A DNA stretch of 36,635 nucleotides from Thermoanaerobaculia bacterium (lineage in GTDB: Bacteria > Acidobacteriota > Thermoanaerobaculia > UBA5066 > DATFVB01): NCBI GenBank assembly GCA_035717485.1, contig DASTIQ010000100.1, positions 1 to 36,635 on the forward strand, given 5' to 3'. The notes below the pieces were generated by a model that ran no database searches, was not told the origin of the DNA, and worked only from the letters and a program-made list of their open reading frames with translations. The position numbers and the translations under genes were made by a program. This document shows, piece by piece, positions 1-7,434 of the stretch (position 1 is the stretch's first letter; each line of letters opens with the position of its first letter).

Positions 1-412
1 AGAAGCCGATCGAGATCGCGTCGGTGAAGACCGTCAGCGTGTTCTCGCCGTCGCCGTCGATCGCGAACGTCAGCCGATGCCGGACGAACGTCCACGTCCA
101 CGGCAGCTCGACGGTCGTCGAGGACGAGGCCGGAAGATCGACGGTTCCGGACGCGATCTCGGTTCCGTCGAGCGTCCATCGAAAGGGGAGCGCCGGTCGC
201 GAAACCGCCTTCCAGTTCCGGACGTGCGCGATCCAGGCGACCGGCTGTCCGGGAGCCGGCCATCCGTCCCGGTCGGGATGCGGGCTGTCCCATACGTAAT
301 CGATCGAGGGCGTCCGGCTGATCCAGCCGACCGTGATGTCCGGATCGCGGTCCGCCCGGGCGGCGGGCGAAAAGAGGAGGAGCGCGGAAAGGAGAAACGT
401 GAAGCGGCGCAT
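1..412 (-). CDS. Secreted protein with CARDB/NEW3-like Ig-fold domain (partial, C-terminus outside window)
   Basis: An open frame runs on the minus strand from an ATG at 412 through the left edge, so only about 137 N-terminal residues are visible. The first 21 residues form a typical Sec signal peptide: basic MRRF, a hydrophobic Leu/Ala core, then an A-R-A cleavage site. The mature part alternates beta-strand-like segments (VAWIAHVRNW, FRWTLDGTEI, VDLPASSSTTVELPW), the pattern of CARDB or NEW3 domains found in large secreted proteins. No catalytic motif is visible in this part. It is probably the N-terminal module of a larger exported protein. The domain call is by pattern only; the frame and signal peptide are clear. 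Confidence 0.7.
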   Translation of the reverse strand, partial: MRRFTFLLSALLLFSPAARADRDPDITVGWISRTPSIDYVWDSPHPDRDGWPAPGQPVAWIAHVRNWKAVSRPALPFRWTLDGTEIASGTVDLPASSSTTVELPWTWTFVRHRLTFAIDGDGENTLTVFTDAISIGF

Positions 413-484
413 CACCGGTCGATTCGAGATTAGAGCAGAAGGACGAGCCCCGGCCAACGCCGGCCGCAGGATTTCGACAGCGGT

Positions 485-856
485 TCAGTCTTCGGCGATC
501 GGCGTCCCCTGCGCGGAAGCGAGCCGCCACCTTCCGTCGGCGACCACGAACACGTGCGTGTACCGGCTCTTGGCCGAAAACGGAGCATCTCCCGCGTGTC
601 CGGCCATCGACGTTCGGCCGGTGACGATCGCCGCCGTTCCGTGGACGCGCACGCGCGGCTCGCCGGCGTCGATCCGTTCGAAGGAGAGTCGTCCCGTGCG
701 GATCGCGGCGAGAAACGCCTCCTTCCCGATCTCGCCGCCGCGCGCGACGTCGACCAGGAGGAAGTCCGGCGTGAGGAGGTCGTCGAGCGCGCCGAGATTG
801 CCGGAAAGGAGCGCGGAGAAGAAACGACGATCGGCGGTGGAGGGTTCGTCGGCCAT
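485..856 (-). CDS. SnoaL/DUF4440-like (NTF2 fold) protein
   Basis: This 123-residue protein has the NTF2-fold layout of DUF4440/SnoaL-like proteins: an N-terminal helix pair (DRRFFSALLSGNLGALDDLLTPDF), a central 'KEAFLAAIRTG' helix, then a curved sheet ending in THVFVVADGRWRLASAQGTPI, where the VxxDGxWR(L/I)xxxQ pattern is characteristic. There is no signal peptide, so it is probably cytoplasmic. Members are small-molecule-binding proteins or isomerases, mostly of unknown substrate. The ATG at 856 is chosen because the family motif begins right after it, although the frame stays open to about 1342. It is divergent from the archease gene. Confidence 0.75.
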   Translation of the reverse strand: MADEPSTADRRFFSALLSGNLGALDDLLTPDFLLVDVARGGEIGKEAFLAAIRTGRLSFERIDAGEPRVRVHGTAAIVTGRTSMAGHAGDAPFSAKSRYTHVFVVADGRWRLASAQGTPIAED

Positions 857-938
857 GGGGGCGAATGATAGCGCTTGCGCGCACGCTTTTCCGGCCTCCC
901 GACCTTCGCGCGCCTGTCCGGAATGACCCGAACGCGTC

Positions 939-1403
939 ATGCGGGCGATTCGGAGTTCGCGTACGCTCGGGAGCGTGCACGAGTACTTCGAGCACGGGGC
1001 GGACGTCGGAGTCCGCGGCTTCGGCCGATCCCCGTCGGAGGCCTTCGCGGGCGCCGCGGGCGGGCTGTTCCACCTGATCGACGCCGATCTCGAGCTCGTG
1101 CGTCCCGAGATCGAAGAGACCTTTACGGTGGAGGCGTCCGACCTCGAGGCGCTGCTGATCGCGTATCTCAACGAGCTGATCTCGCTCTTCGACGGACGCC
1201 GCGTCCTCTTCTCGCGGTTCCGCGTCCGCATCGACGAAGATCGGGACCGCGGAATCTTCCGCCTGCGCGGAGAAGCCGCGGGGGAGAGGTTCGACCCCGC
1301 CCGGCACGAGGGAGTGGTCGAGCCCAAAGGGGCGACGTACACCGCGACCCGGGTCGCCCGATCCGACGGGCGGTGGCTCGCCCAGTGCGTCGTGGACGTC
1401 TAG
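939..1403 (+). CDS. Archease (RtcB cofactor protein)
   Basis: Archease stimulates RtcB RNA ligase, promoting guanylylation and multiple turnover and broadening NTP use. The 154-residue frame shows the family pattern: an N-terminal YFEHGADVGVRGFGRS block (usually EHTADIGI), a helix with EALLIAYLNELISLFDG, and a C-terminal WLAQCVVDV matching the conserved end. The D/H metal-site region is present, but Thr in the usual EHTAD is Gly here. It ends 15 nt before rtcB and is almost certainly co-transcribed with it, as in many bacteria and archaea. The start could be the ATG at 939 or the in-frame GTG at 975, which gives a more typical N-terminus; neither has a strong ribosome-binding site. Confidence 0.88.
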   Translation: MRAIRSSRTLGSVHEYFEHGADVGVRGFGRSPSEAFAGAAGGLFHLIDADLELVRPEIEETFTVEASDLEALLIAYLNELISLFDGRRVLFSRFRVRIDEDRDRGIFRLRGEAAGERFDPARHEGVVEPKGATYTATRVARSDGRWLAQCVVDV

Positions 1404-1418
1404 GGAAAGGGGTTCGGC

Positions 1419-2870
1419 ATGGAATCGTCCGTCGCGGCGGCACGGGTCGGCGGATTCACCGAGGTCGAACCGAACGTCTGGGATCTCCCGGCGTCCGGTG
1501 CGATGCGGGTCCCCGGGAGGATCTACGCGAGCCGCGCGCTCGTCGAGGCGCTCGACGAGAAGGTCCGGGAGCAGGTGACGCACGTGGCGTCGCTCCCCGG
1601 CATCGTCGAGGCATCCTTCGCGATGCCGGACGCGCACTGGGGCTACGGCTTCCCGATCGGAGGAGTCGCGGCGTTCGACCCGGAACGAGGGGGCGTGATC
1701 TCGGCCGGCGGCGTCGGCTTCGACATTTCGTGCGGCGTGCGGACCTACCGGACGGGGTTGAAGGCGGCGGATCTCGGAGAGAAGCTGGAGACGGTCGCTC
1801 ACGACCTCTACCGCACCGTGCCCGCCGGGATCGGCTCGCAGGGAGCCATCCGCCTCGACGACGCCGAGCTCGACCAGATGCTGCTCGGGGGCGCCCGCTG
1901 GGCGGTCGAGCGAGGATGGGGAGAGGCGGCGGACCTGCCGCGCGTCGAGGAGCGCGGGTGCGTGGCCGGCGCGAACCCCCGGGCGGTGAGCCGGCGCGCG
2001 AGGGATCGCCAGCACGGCGAAGTCGGAACGCTGGGATCCGGCAACCACTACCTGGAGCTCCAGGCGGTCGACAAGGTCTTCGACGAGGCCGCCGCCGCGG
2101 CTTACGGCGTCGAGGGCGGAGACCTCCTCGTCACGATCCACTGCGGCTCCCGGGGGCTCGGGCACCAGATCGGCACGGAGTTCATGCAGTCGCTCGCGAA
2201 TGCCGGGCCCCGCTACGGCATCCTCCTTCCCGACCGCGAGCTCGCGTGCGCGCCGATCCGTTCTCCGGAGGGGGAGGAGTATCTCGGAGCGATGCGCGCG
2301 GCGATCAACGGGGCGCTCGCCAATCGGGAGGTGATCGGCTCGCTCGTGCGGAGAGTCTTCGACCGCCATTTTCCCGCGGCACGGCTGACGCTCCTCTACG
2401 ACGTCTCGCACAACACCTGCAAGGCCGAGGAGCACGTCGTCGGCGGCTTTCCGCGGAAGCTCTTCGTCCACCGGAAAGGCGCGACCCGCGCGTTCGGACC
2501 GGGTCATCCGGAGCTGCCCGACGAATACAAAGCGGTCGGACAGCCGGTCCTGATCGGGGGAACGATGGGGACGTATTCGTTCATCCTCGCCGGGACCCGG
2601 GAGTCCGAGTCCCGCGCGTTCTCGTCGTCCTGCCACGGCGCGGGGCGGAAGATGAGCCGCACGCAGGCGAAGAAACTCTGGCAGGGCAAGGCGCTCATCC
2701 GCGAGCTCGGCGCCGGGGGAATCGTGATCAAGGCCCACAGCGCGGCGGGTGCCGCGGAAGAAGCCCCGGGAGCCTACAAGGACGTCGAGGAAGTCGCGGC
2801 GGTCGCGGAGGCCGTCGGGCTCTCGAAGCGCGTCGCCCGGGTCCGACCGGTCGCCTGCGTCAAGGGGTGA
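1419..2870 (+). CDS. rtcB: RNA-splicing ligase RtcB (RNA 3'-phosphate/5'-OH ligase)
   Basis: RtcB joins RNA 2',3'-cyclic phosphate or 3'-phosphate ends to 5'-OH ends using GTP and Mn2+, for RNA repair or tRNA splicing. The 483 residues carry the full active site: D102 and C105 in GVGFDISCGVR, the GSGNH motif (H209), IHCGSRGLGHQ (H240), YDVSHNTCKAEEH (H330), and the SSCHGAGRKMSR motif with H405, the expected guanylylated histidine. Length and order match canonical RtcB. A GGAAAGGGG ribosome-binding site precedes the ATG. It is the second gene after archease. No rtcA or RtcR-type CARF regulator is adjacent. Confidence 0.97.
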   Translation: MESSVAAARVGGFTEVEPNVWDLPASGAMRVPGRIYASRALVEALDEKVREQVTHVASLPGIVEASFAMPDAHWGYGFPIGGVAAFDPERGGVISAGGVGFDISCGVRTYRTGLKAADLGEKLETVAHDLYRTVPAGIGSQGAIRLDDAELDQMLLGGARWAVERGWGEAADLPRVEERGCVAGANPRAVSRRARDRQHGEVGTLGSGNHYLELQAVDKVFDEAAAAAYGVEGGDLLVTIHCGSRGLGHQIGTEFMQSLANAGPRYGILLPDRELACAPIRSPEGEEYLGAMRAAINGALANREVIGSLVRRVFDRHFPAARLTLLYDVSHNTCKAEEHVVGGFPRKLFVHRKGATRAFGPGHPELPDEYKAVGQPVLIGGTMGTYSFILAGTRESESRAFSSSCHGAGRKMSRTQAKKLWQGKALIRELGAGGIVIKAHSAAGAAEEAPGAYKDVEEVAAVAEAVGLSKRVARVRPVACVKG

Positions 2871-2880
2871 GCTCGCGGGG

Positions 2881-2895
2881 CCGGCGTCGCGCCGG
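2881..2895. terminator. Short GC hairpin between convergent genes
   Basis: CCGGCG-tcg-CGCCGG forms a 6-bp perfect stem just after the rtcB stop codon and before the convergent small gene. A second palindrome (CCGCCCGGGCGG) follows. There is no T-tract, so intrinsic termination is only possible, not shown. Confidence 0.35.
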
Positions 2896-2927
2896 AGCTT
2901 CCGCCCGGGCGGAGGGCCGAAGAGCGG

Positions 2928-3137
2928 CTACCGGGCGTCCGGCCAGACGACCGCGAAATCGGATCCGCAAGCGGGGCAGACCGCGTTGGCGGAGAGTTCT
3001 CCCGACTCCGTGAGAACGTCGTACTCCTGCTCGTCGACCGCGATCGCGTCGGCTTCTCCCCGCGAGGCGGCGCAGACGCGGGAGCAGTAGAGGGTCCCCT
3101 TCTTCCCGACATACCCGATCGGCAGCGTGGCTTCCAT
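2928..3137 (-). CDS. Small zinc-ribbon-like protein
   Basis: A 69-residue protein with two Cys pairs, TLYCSRVCAASRG (CxxxC) and AVCPACGSDF (CxxC), separated by an acidic stretch; this is the layout of a small Zn-binding ribbon. The ATG at 3137 has a near-perfect GGAGGA ribosome-binding site six bases upstream, so the longer frame to 3203 is not used here. The first half (G-KKGTLYCSRVCA) resembles the YCSxxCA segment of metallothioneins and of TRASH-like domains, but the protein as a whole is not recognised. It is convergent with rtcB. Function is unknown; metal binding is inferred from the cysteines. Confidence 0.65.
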   Translation of the reverse strand: MEATLPIGYVGKKGTLYCSRVCAASRGEADAIAVDEQEYDVLTESGELSANAVCPACGSDFAVVWPDAR

Positions 3138-3293
3138 GATTCCTCCTGGACCATCGTCATCAGATCGCCGCGCGAGCGCGCGCGACAGATCCGTCTGGAT
3201 CACCTCGCGTCGGATCGGGGCCCCGAGCGCGCCGACGGGAAGTTGGCACGCGGCCTGCTTTGTCTCTCATCGTCGTCCGAAGGAGGTACAACG

Positions 3294-3446
3294 ATGAAGG
3301 TCTCGAAGAACGTTCCGCGCCCGATCTGTGCCTGCGGGAATCCGCGATGCCCGTTGCCGAAGTTCCAGGCCATCCTGAAATTCGGCCGACGTCTTTCGAC
3401 CGCCGCGGTTCCGCGTCCCGCTTCGTCGACGCTTTCCGCCGCCTGA
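3294..3446 (+). CDS. Small CxC-containing protein (hypothetical)
   Basis: A 50-residue ORF begins at an ATG with a strong AAGGAGG ribosome-binding site about seven bases upstream, which is the main reason to believe it. The N-terminal half has three cysteines in ICACGNPRCP (C-x-C-x4-C), followed by a basic, partly hydrophobic segment. Codon third positions are GC-rich, as in neighbouring genes. No family is recognised. It is divergent from the zinc-ribbon-like gene and shares with it small size, cysteines and a strong ribosome-binding site. It may be a metal-binding peptide, or a chance ORF behind a strong site. Confidence 0.45.
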   Translation: MKVSKNVPRPICACGNPRCPLPKFQAILKFGRRLSTAAVPRPASSTLSAA

Positions 3447-3742
3447 TTCTCGAGTCCGAAGGCGTATTCGTGGTGGTTGGCCGTCAACGGCGTGCCGCCG
3501 CCGTCTTCGCCGCCCGCGTTCCCGCCGGAAACGTACAGGAGCCGGTGGCCCCTCGACCTGCATGTCCTCCTCCCGGCTGCTCGAACGGGTCATCGCACCC
3601 GCGGCGATCGTGATCCTGGCTTTTGGCAAGGCGAGCGCCACGGGGTTCCGGGGGATGCCGGTGCCGGGCGAACATCGGGCCGCGCGGAGGATCCGAGAAC
3701 CGCGGGCCGCGATTTCCGTAATACCGGGTGGGGAGGCGAGCC
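3447..3742. other. Intergenic region without a supported gene
   Basis: The frames crossing this stretch have no family pattern and no placed ribosome-binding site. One frame beginning at 3562 starts with a hydrophobic stretch, but it runs on out of frame through the PspC-like gene and has no upstream ribosome-binding site. The last 15 bases hold the ribosome-binding site (GGGGAGG) of the next gene. Confidence 0.4.
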
Positions 3743-3940
3743 ATGGCGCTTCGACGGTCGCGGACCGACAAGATGATCGCGGGAGTCTGCGGCGGAATCG
3801 CGAAATCCGCGGGCTGGGACCCGACGGCGGTTCGAGTCGGCTACGTTCTGCTCTCGATCCTTTCGGTGGGGTTTCCCGGGATCCTGGCGTACGTCATTTT
3901 GTGGGCGGTCATGCCGAAGGAGCCGTTGGGTTCTCTCTGA
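3743..3940 (+). CDS. PspC-domain membrane protein
   Basis: The 65-residue protein is a minimal PspC domain: RSRTDKMIAGVCGGIAKSAGWDPTAVRVGYVLLSI followed by a hydrophobic GILAYVILWAVMPKE. The motif ...GVCGGIAxxxGxDPTxVRxxxVLL...AYxxLWxxMP is diagnostic of the family. In phage-shock systems PspC is an inner-membrane sensor or effector; stand-alone short PspC proteins like this are common and of unspecified role in envelope stress. The ATG at 3743 is preferred over 3728 because GGGGAGG lies at good spacing before it. No pspA homologue is adjacent. Confidence 0.85.
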   Translation: MALRRSRTDKMIAGVCGGIAKSAGWDPTAVRVGYVLLSILSVGFPGILAYVILWAVMPKEPLGSL

Positions 3941-3989
3941 CGCCGTCCGGCCGAGATCCCGTCACGACCGTTCCTGACGATCGGGGTGA

Positions 3990-4487
3990 CTATCCTGTTT
4001 TTCTCAGGACCTCCGCGGATTCGTCGTCCACGAACAGCCTCAGCATGTCGAAGCTCGTCACGATCCCGGCGATCGATTCCCCCTCGCGAACGATCACGCG
4101 GTGGATGTGGTCCTGGAGCATCAGGCGCGCGATGTGCGACACCGGCATGTCGCGTCCGACCGAGATCACGATCGGCGTCATGATGTCGCCGACCGTCAGC
4201 GCTTCCTCTTCGACCCGCAGTCCGCGGATCGTGTCGATCGAGAAGCGGTTTTCGAACGCGCGCCGGTAATAGGCGGAAGGCTCGCCGTCGTCCTTCCGAC
4301 CGGCCCGGTCGACGCTCACGACGTCGGTCTCCGACACGACGCCGACCGGCCGGCCATGTGCGTCGACGACGGGCGCTCCGGAGATCTCGTGCTCCGTGAG
4401 GAACAGCGCGAGATCCCGGACGAGCATGTCCTGCCCGACGGTGAGGACGTCGGGATTCATGATGTCCTCGGCGAGCCAGGGTGTCAT
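3990..4487 (-). CDS. Tandem CBS-domain protein
   Basis: 165 residues made of two CBS domains: the first from about residue 8 (AEDIMNPDVLTVGQDMLVRDLALFLTEH... ending GRPVGVVSETDV), the second from about 95 (VGDIMTPIVISVGRDMPVSHIARLMLQDHIHRVIVREGES to GIVTSFDMLRLF). CBS pairs bind adenosine nucleotides and act as energy-sensing or regulatory modules. No catalytic domain is attached, so this is a stand-alone regulator or sensor. The start at 4487 follows a GGAGGAGAAAC ribosome-binding site; the upstream extension of the frame to 4670 has no such site and no homology. It is divergent from the OsmC-like gene. Confidence 0.9.
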   Translation of the reverse strand: MTPWLAEDIMNPDVLTVGQDMLVRDLALFLTEHEISGAPVVDAHGRPVGVVSETDVVSVDRAGRKDDGEPSAYYRRAFENRFSIDTIRGLRVEEEALTVGDIMTPIVISVGRDMPVSHIARLMLQDHIHRVIVREGESIAGIVTSFDMLRLFVDDESAEVLRKTG

Positions 4488-4595
4488 GCGGGTTTCTCCT
4501 CCGGTCCATCTTGTGCCGGCACCGGCCGCGCGGCTTGATGCAATCGCACCACGGCTCGGCGCGGTCGGCGCGGCGAGCCGGAAGACTTCGACTCC

Positions 4596-4622
4596 GCCGC
4601 CTCCTGCGGCAAGGGAGGCGGC
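4596..4622. repeat. Inverted repeat in divergent intergenic region
   Basis: GCCGCCTCC and GGAGGCGGC are perfect 9-bp arms around a 9-nt loop. They lie about 65 bp upstream of the OsmC-like gene and 110 bp upstream of the CBS gene, so this may be an mRNA leader hairpin or an operator for the divergent pair. Two similar TGATGCA-nn-CGC words also occur in this interval (near 4536 and 4628). Confidence 0.4.
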
Positions 4623-4687
4623 CGTCTGATGCAGACGCTTCATGACGCGGGACCGCCGCGCCGCCACCATGGTTCCGGGAGGCTCCG

Positions 4688-5125
4688 ATGATCGAGGTCA
4701 GCTTTCCGGGAGGTCTGGCGGTAGAGGGACGGGTCGACGGTTTCGTCGTGCCGACCGATCAGCCGGCGTCTTCCGGAGGCGGGGGAACCGCTCCCTCGCC
4801 GTTCGATCTCTTTCTCGTCTCGATCGCGGCGTGCGCCGGCTACTACGCGCTCCGGTTCTGCCAGGAGCGGGGTCTTTCGACCCGAGGGCTGCGCGCGGCG
4901 CTGGAGACCGAGCGGGACGACGCGCACAACAAGGTCGCGAGGGTCCGAATCGCGATCGACCTGCCGGAAGGTTTTCCGGAGAAATACCGCGCGGCCCTGC
5001 TTCGCTCCGTCAACCAGTGCAGCGTGAAGCGCCACCTCGAAGAGCCTCCCCTCTTCGAGATTTCGAGCCGGACGGCGGCCGGTCCGACCGCGGCGGAGCA
5101 CGAGCTGACGCTGTCGGCCGTCTGA
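4688..5125 (+). CDS. OsmC-family protein (YhfA-like subgroup)
   Basis: OsmC/Ohr proteins are cytoplasmic homodimeric thiol peroxidases reducing organic hydroperoxides; the YhfA-like branch is less well characterised. The 145-residue protein has the two conserved cysteines in their usual settings: C49 in SIAACAGYYALRFCQERG on the central helix and C111 in NQCSVKRHL. The N-terminal strand, the GGGGTAPSPFDLFLVSIAAC entry into the helix and the LPEGFPEKYRAALLRSVNQC segment fit this branch rather than classical OsmC. The ATG at 4688 follows GGGAGGCTCCG. A second, more typical OsmC is at 26182-26604. Confidence 0.88.
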   Translation: MIEVSFPGGLAVEGRVDGFVVPTDQPASSGGGGTAPSPFDLFLVSIAACAGYYALRFCQERGLSTRGLRAALETERDDAHNKVARVRIAIDLPEGFPEKYRAALLRSVNQCSVKRHLEEPPLFEISSRTAAGPTAAEHELTLSAV

Positions 5126-5195
5126 AACCGGCCCCCTCTCCGGGAAATTTCGCCGCGCCCCCTCCTGTTGGGAGAAGATCCCGGAAGGAGGACGC

Positions 5196-5522
5196 ATGAG
5201 AACCGCCGCCATCCTCGTTGGTCTCCTGCTCGCCGCGTCCGCGGCCCGCGCGGGAGAGATCTACGGAACGCTGAGCGAACAGGGCAAGCCCGCCGGCGCC
5301 GGAGCGACGCTGCGCCTGGCCTGCGGCGATGCCGCGGCCGAGACGAAGACGGACGCGTACGGCTCGTACTCGCTGAAGGTGAACGCGACGGGGAAATGCG
5401 TCCTGTCGGTTTCCTCGGCCGCCGGAAGTCCGTCCATGCCGGTCACGGTCTACGAGAAATCCGCCCGTTACGACCTCGTCCTGGAGCGCTCCGGCGGCAA
5501 GGCCACGCTGTCCCGGAAATAG
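5196..5522 (+). CDS. Small secreted carboxypeptidase-regulatory-like protein
   Basis: A 108-residue exported protein: a signal peptide (MRTAAILVGLLLAASAARA, cleavage after ARA) followed by one beta-sandwich of the carboxypeptidase-regulatory/transthyretin type (GEIYGTLSEQGKPAGAGATLRL... KTDAYGSYSLKVNATGKCVLSV). The 'T-DAYGSYSLKV' strand is the characteristic part. Two cysteines could form a disulfide. A GGAAGGAGG ribosome-binding site precedes the ATG. It ends two bases before the GTG of the next gene, so the two are probably translationally coupled. No enzymatic residues are seen; an accessory or binding role is inferred. Confidence 0.75.
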   Translation: MRTAAILVGLLLAASAARAGEIYGTLSEQGKPAGAGATLRLACGDAAAETKTDAYGSYSLKVNATGKCVLSVSSAAGSPSMPVTVYEKSARYDLVLERSGGKATLSRK

Positions 5523-5524
5523 CC

Positions 5525-6463
5525 GTGCCCGAACCTCGCGTCCGCGACCCGTGGGACAAGGCGGAGATCGTCCTGAAGCCCCTCGGCGGGCTGCTGACCG
5601 CCCTCGCGGTCGCGATCGTCGGATTCTGGACGTCGAGCTACCTTCGGGACAGGGAATCCAAGGAGGCGGCGCTCCGCGAGCGGATGCAGACGATCGACAC
5701 GAACGCCCGCCTCTATTCGGAACTCATCAGCAAGCGGGAAGAGTCCGAGAGCGCGCTCCGCAAGGACATGTTCAAGTCGATCATCGATTCTTTCCTGCGG
5801 ACCGGTTCGTCGAGCCTCGAAGACCAGGTGCTGAATCTCGAGCTCCTCGTCTACAACTTCCACGAGTCGCTGAATCTCAAACCTCTCTTTCTCCACGTGC
5901 AGCGCGAGGTGATGGAGACCGGGGATCGGGGCGACTGGATGGCCCGGCTCAACCGCGTCGCCGGAGAGATCACGAAGAAGCAGATGCTCGTCCTCGAAGA
6001 GGGCGGCCAGAGATTCGACGCGACGCTCGACACGCGGAAGCTCGAGTTCGCCGGGCCGGGAGACACGACGGCCGGGTTCGTGGCGCAGGACCTCGCCGCC
6101 GAAGGGATCCGCCGGAATTTCCGCCTCGAAGCGCTGACGGCGGACCCGAAGACGCAGGAGGTGGACCTGCGGCTGACGATCCGGACTCCCGGAGCGGGGG
6201 ACGGGATCGAGACGACGGCCACCGAGTTCTGGGTCGGATATTTCGATTTTCCGATGATCGACAACACCCGCCTTTCGCGGGACCAGCGGTGCGCCGTCGT
6301 TCTCAACAACTTCGACGCGAAGCAGGGGACGGCCGACCTGACGCTCGTGTATTTCCCGGGGAAGTACGCCGGCCTTCGGGAGAAGCCGTATTACGACGAA
6401 GTCGTCGCCCGCCTGCTGGCGGCCAACCGACCGCCGTCGGCGGCTCCCGCTCCCGCGAAGTGA
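5525..6463 (+). CDS. Membrane-anchored protein, unknown family
   Basis: From a GTG at 5525 the frame encodes 312 residues. A single transmembrane segment lies near residues 18-38 (LKPLGGLLTALAVAIVGFW), followed by a long, charged, probably coiled-coil region (LRDRESKEAALRERMQTIDTNARLYSELISKREESESALRKDM, given as separate helical turns) and a C-terminal domain rich in beta strands that ends in an Ala/Pro tail. The topology is probably N-in with a large periplasmic part. The start was taken at the GTG because the membrane segment follows it and the preceding gene stops two bases earlier; the frame is open further upstream. I do not recognise the family. Coupling with the small secreted beta-sandwich protein suggests a joint envelope role. 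Confidence 0.7.
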   Translation: MPEPRVRDPWDKAEIVLKPLGGLLTALAVAIVGFWTSSYLRDRESKEAALRERMQTIDTNARLYSELISKREESESALRKDMFKSIIDSFLRTGSSSLEDQVLNLELLVYNFHESLNLKPLFLHVQREVMETGDRGDWMARLNRVAGEITKKQMLVLEEGGQRFDATLDTRKLEFAGPGDTTAGFVAQDLAAEGIRRNFRLEALTADPKTQEVDLRLTIRTPGAGDGIETTATEFWVGYFDFPMIDNTRLSRDQRCAVVLNNFDAKQGTADLTLVYFPGKYAGLREKPYYDEVVARLLAANRPPSAAPAPAK

Positions 6464-6966
6464 ACGCGGCCTGAGCCCCGGTCTCTTCAAGAAACTCCGA
6501 CGAGACGTCGGCGGCTGAGGTGAAGCGCGTCCGGAGCCCCGATCCCGAAGGAGCTGAATTTCCGGGGATCGATCTTCGCGTGACCCTACAACGTGGGCCG
6601 GCATGGCCGCCCGATCGTCCGGATGCGCCGTTCGATCGATTCCGGGCACCTGACGAACGCGGCGGCGCGCGCGAAGACCTTGGGCACCGCGTCCGCGAGC
6701 GCGGCCCGCGGCGACGACGGCGAGCGGATCGACGGGAAGGAGAAGAGGAGCGCGCCTCGTCCGGGAAAAGACGAGTCTCCACGTTCCTCGGTGGGCCCCG
6801 GCACAGTGGCGAAAAGGAAGGCGGACGCGAAAACGGCGCGGCTGAACGCGACGATCCCGCGGAATCGTCACGGCGCGCCGCGGGTGCGCGCGTTCGAGCG
6901 AAATGATGCGTTTGCACCTGTGTCGCTGCCGGACGCGCCCCTAGATTCAGCGCAGGAAAACGGACG
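6464..6966. other. Long intergenic region before the respiratory operon
   Basis: No complete, supported gene is visible in these about 500 bases. Plus-strand frames here are Arg-rich shadows. On the minus strand one short frame (6586-6804) is described separately as a possible gene remnant. The final bases contain the AGGAAAACGG leader of the tetraheme cytochrome gene; no convincing promoter was identified. Confidence 0.4.
6586..6804 (-). pseudogene. Possible degraded small secreted protein
   Basis: The minus-strand frame starting at a GTG (6804) codes for 72 residues ending at a TAG. Just upstream in the same frame, without any ATG/GTG/TTG, lies a hydrophobic run (VAFSRAVFASAFLFATVPG) that looks like a signal peptide core preceded by a basic residue and then an in-frame stop. 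This could be an exported protein that lost its start, or a chance frame. Internal composition is not shadow-like (few Arg runs, several Phe/Val/Ile). No family recognised. Confidence 0.2.
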
Positions 6967-7434
6967 ATGCGAAAACTCTTTCGAGACGGCAGCCATCTCC
7001 TTCGGGTCGCGGCGCTCTTCGCGGCCGGAATTGCCGCGTTTTTCGTTCTGCGCGGGATCCTGGTGCCCTCCGACTTCGGTCGCTACGGCCACTACCGCGC
7101 GGGCGCGCTCGCGGACAACGCGAAACGGGCCGTCCACTTCGGCGGGAAGACGGCGTGCCTCGATTGTCACAGCGACGTCGCCGACGCGCAGAAGGGGAGC
7201 CGACACGCGAACGTGCGCTGCGAGGCGTGCCACGGACCGCTCGCCAAGCACGCGGACGATCCGGGGGTCCAGCCGGCGAAGCTCGCGCCCGAGCGCCTCT
7301 GCCTGACGTGCCATCGCGCGATCGTGGGACGGCCGGCGAAGTTCCCCCAGATCGACCCCGAGGAACACGCCGGAGGGGTCGAGTGCACGTCCTGCCACCG
7401 TCCCCATCATCCCGAGCAGGAGGGAAAGTCATGA
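6967..7434 (+). CDS. Membrane-anchored tetraheme cytochrome c
   Basis: 155 residues with a hydrophobic anchor at about 12-32 and four CxxCH c-type heme sites: CLDCH (64-68), CEACH (85-89), CLTCH (112-116), CTSCH (140-144). Extra histidines (KGSRH, EEHAGG, RPHHPE) could be distal ligands. The fold resembles NapC/NrfH- and DsrJ-like small multiheme quinol or periplasmic electron carriers. The heme domain should face the periplasm. The stop overlaps the next start (ATGA), so this is the first gene of a coupled operon with the iron-sulfur protein and NrfD. Electrons probably pass between the quinone pool via NrfD, the iron-sulfur protein and this cytochrome; the direction cannot be told from sequence. 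Confidence 0.9.
   Translation: MRKLFRDGSHLLRVAALFAAGIAAFFVLRGILVPSDFGRYGHYRAGALADNAKRAVHFGGKTACLDCHSDVADAQKGSRHANVRCEACHGPLAKHADDPGVQPAKLAPERLCLTCHRAIVGRPAKFPQIDPEEHAGGVECTSCHRPHHPEQEGKS

Noticed and set aside
3562-3742. Short hydrophobic ORF start (MSSSRLLERVIAPAA...)
   Set aside because: No ribosome-binding site and the frame continues out of phase through the PspC-like gene.
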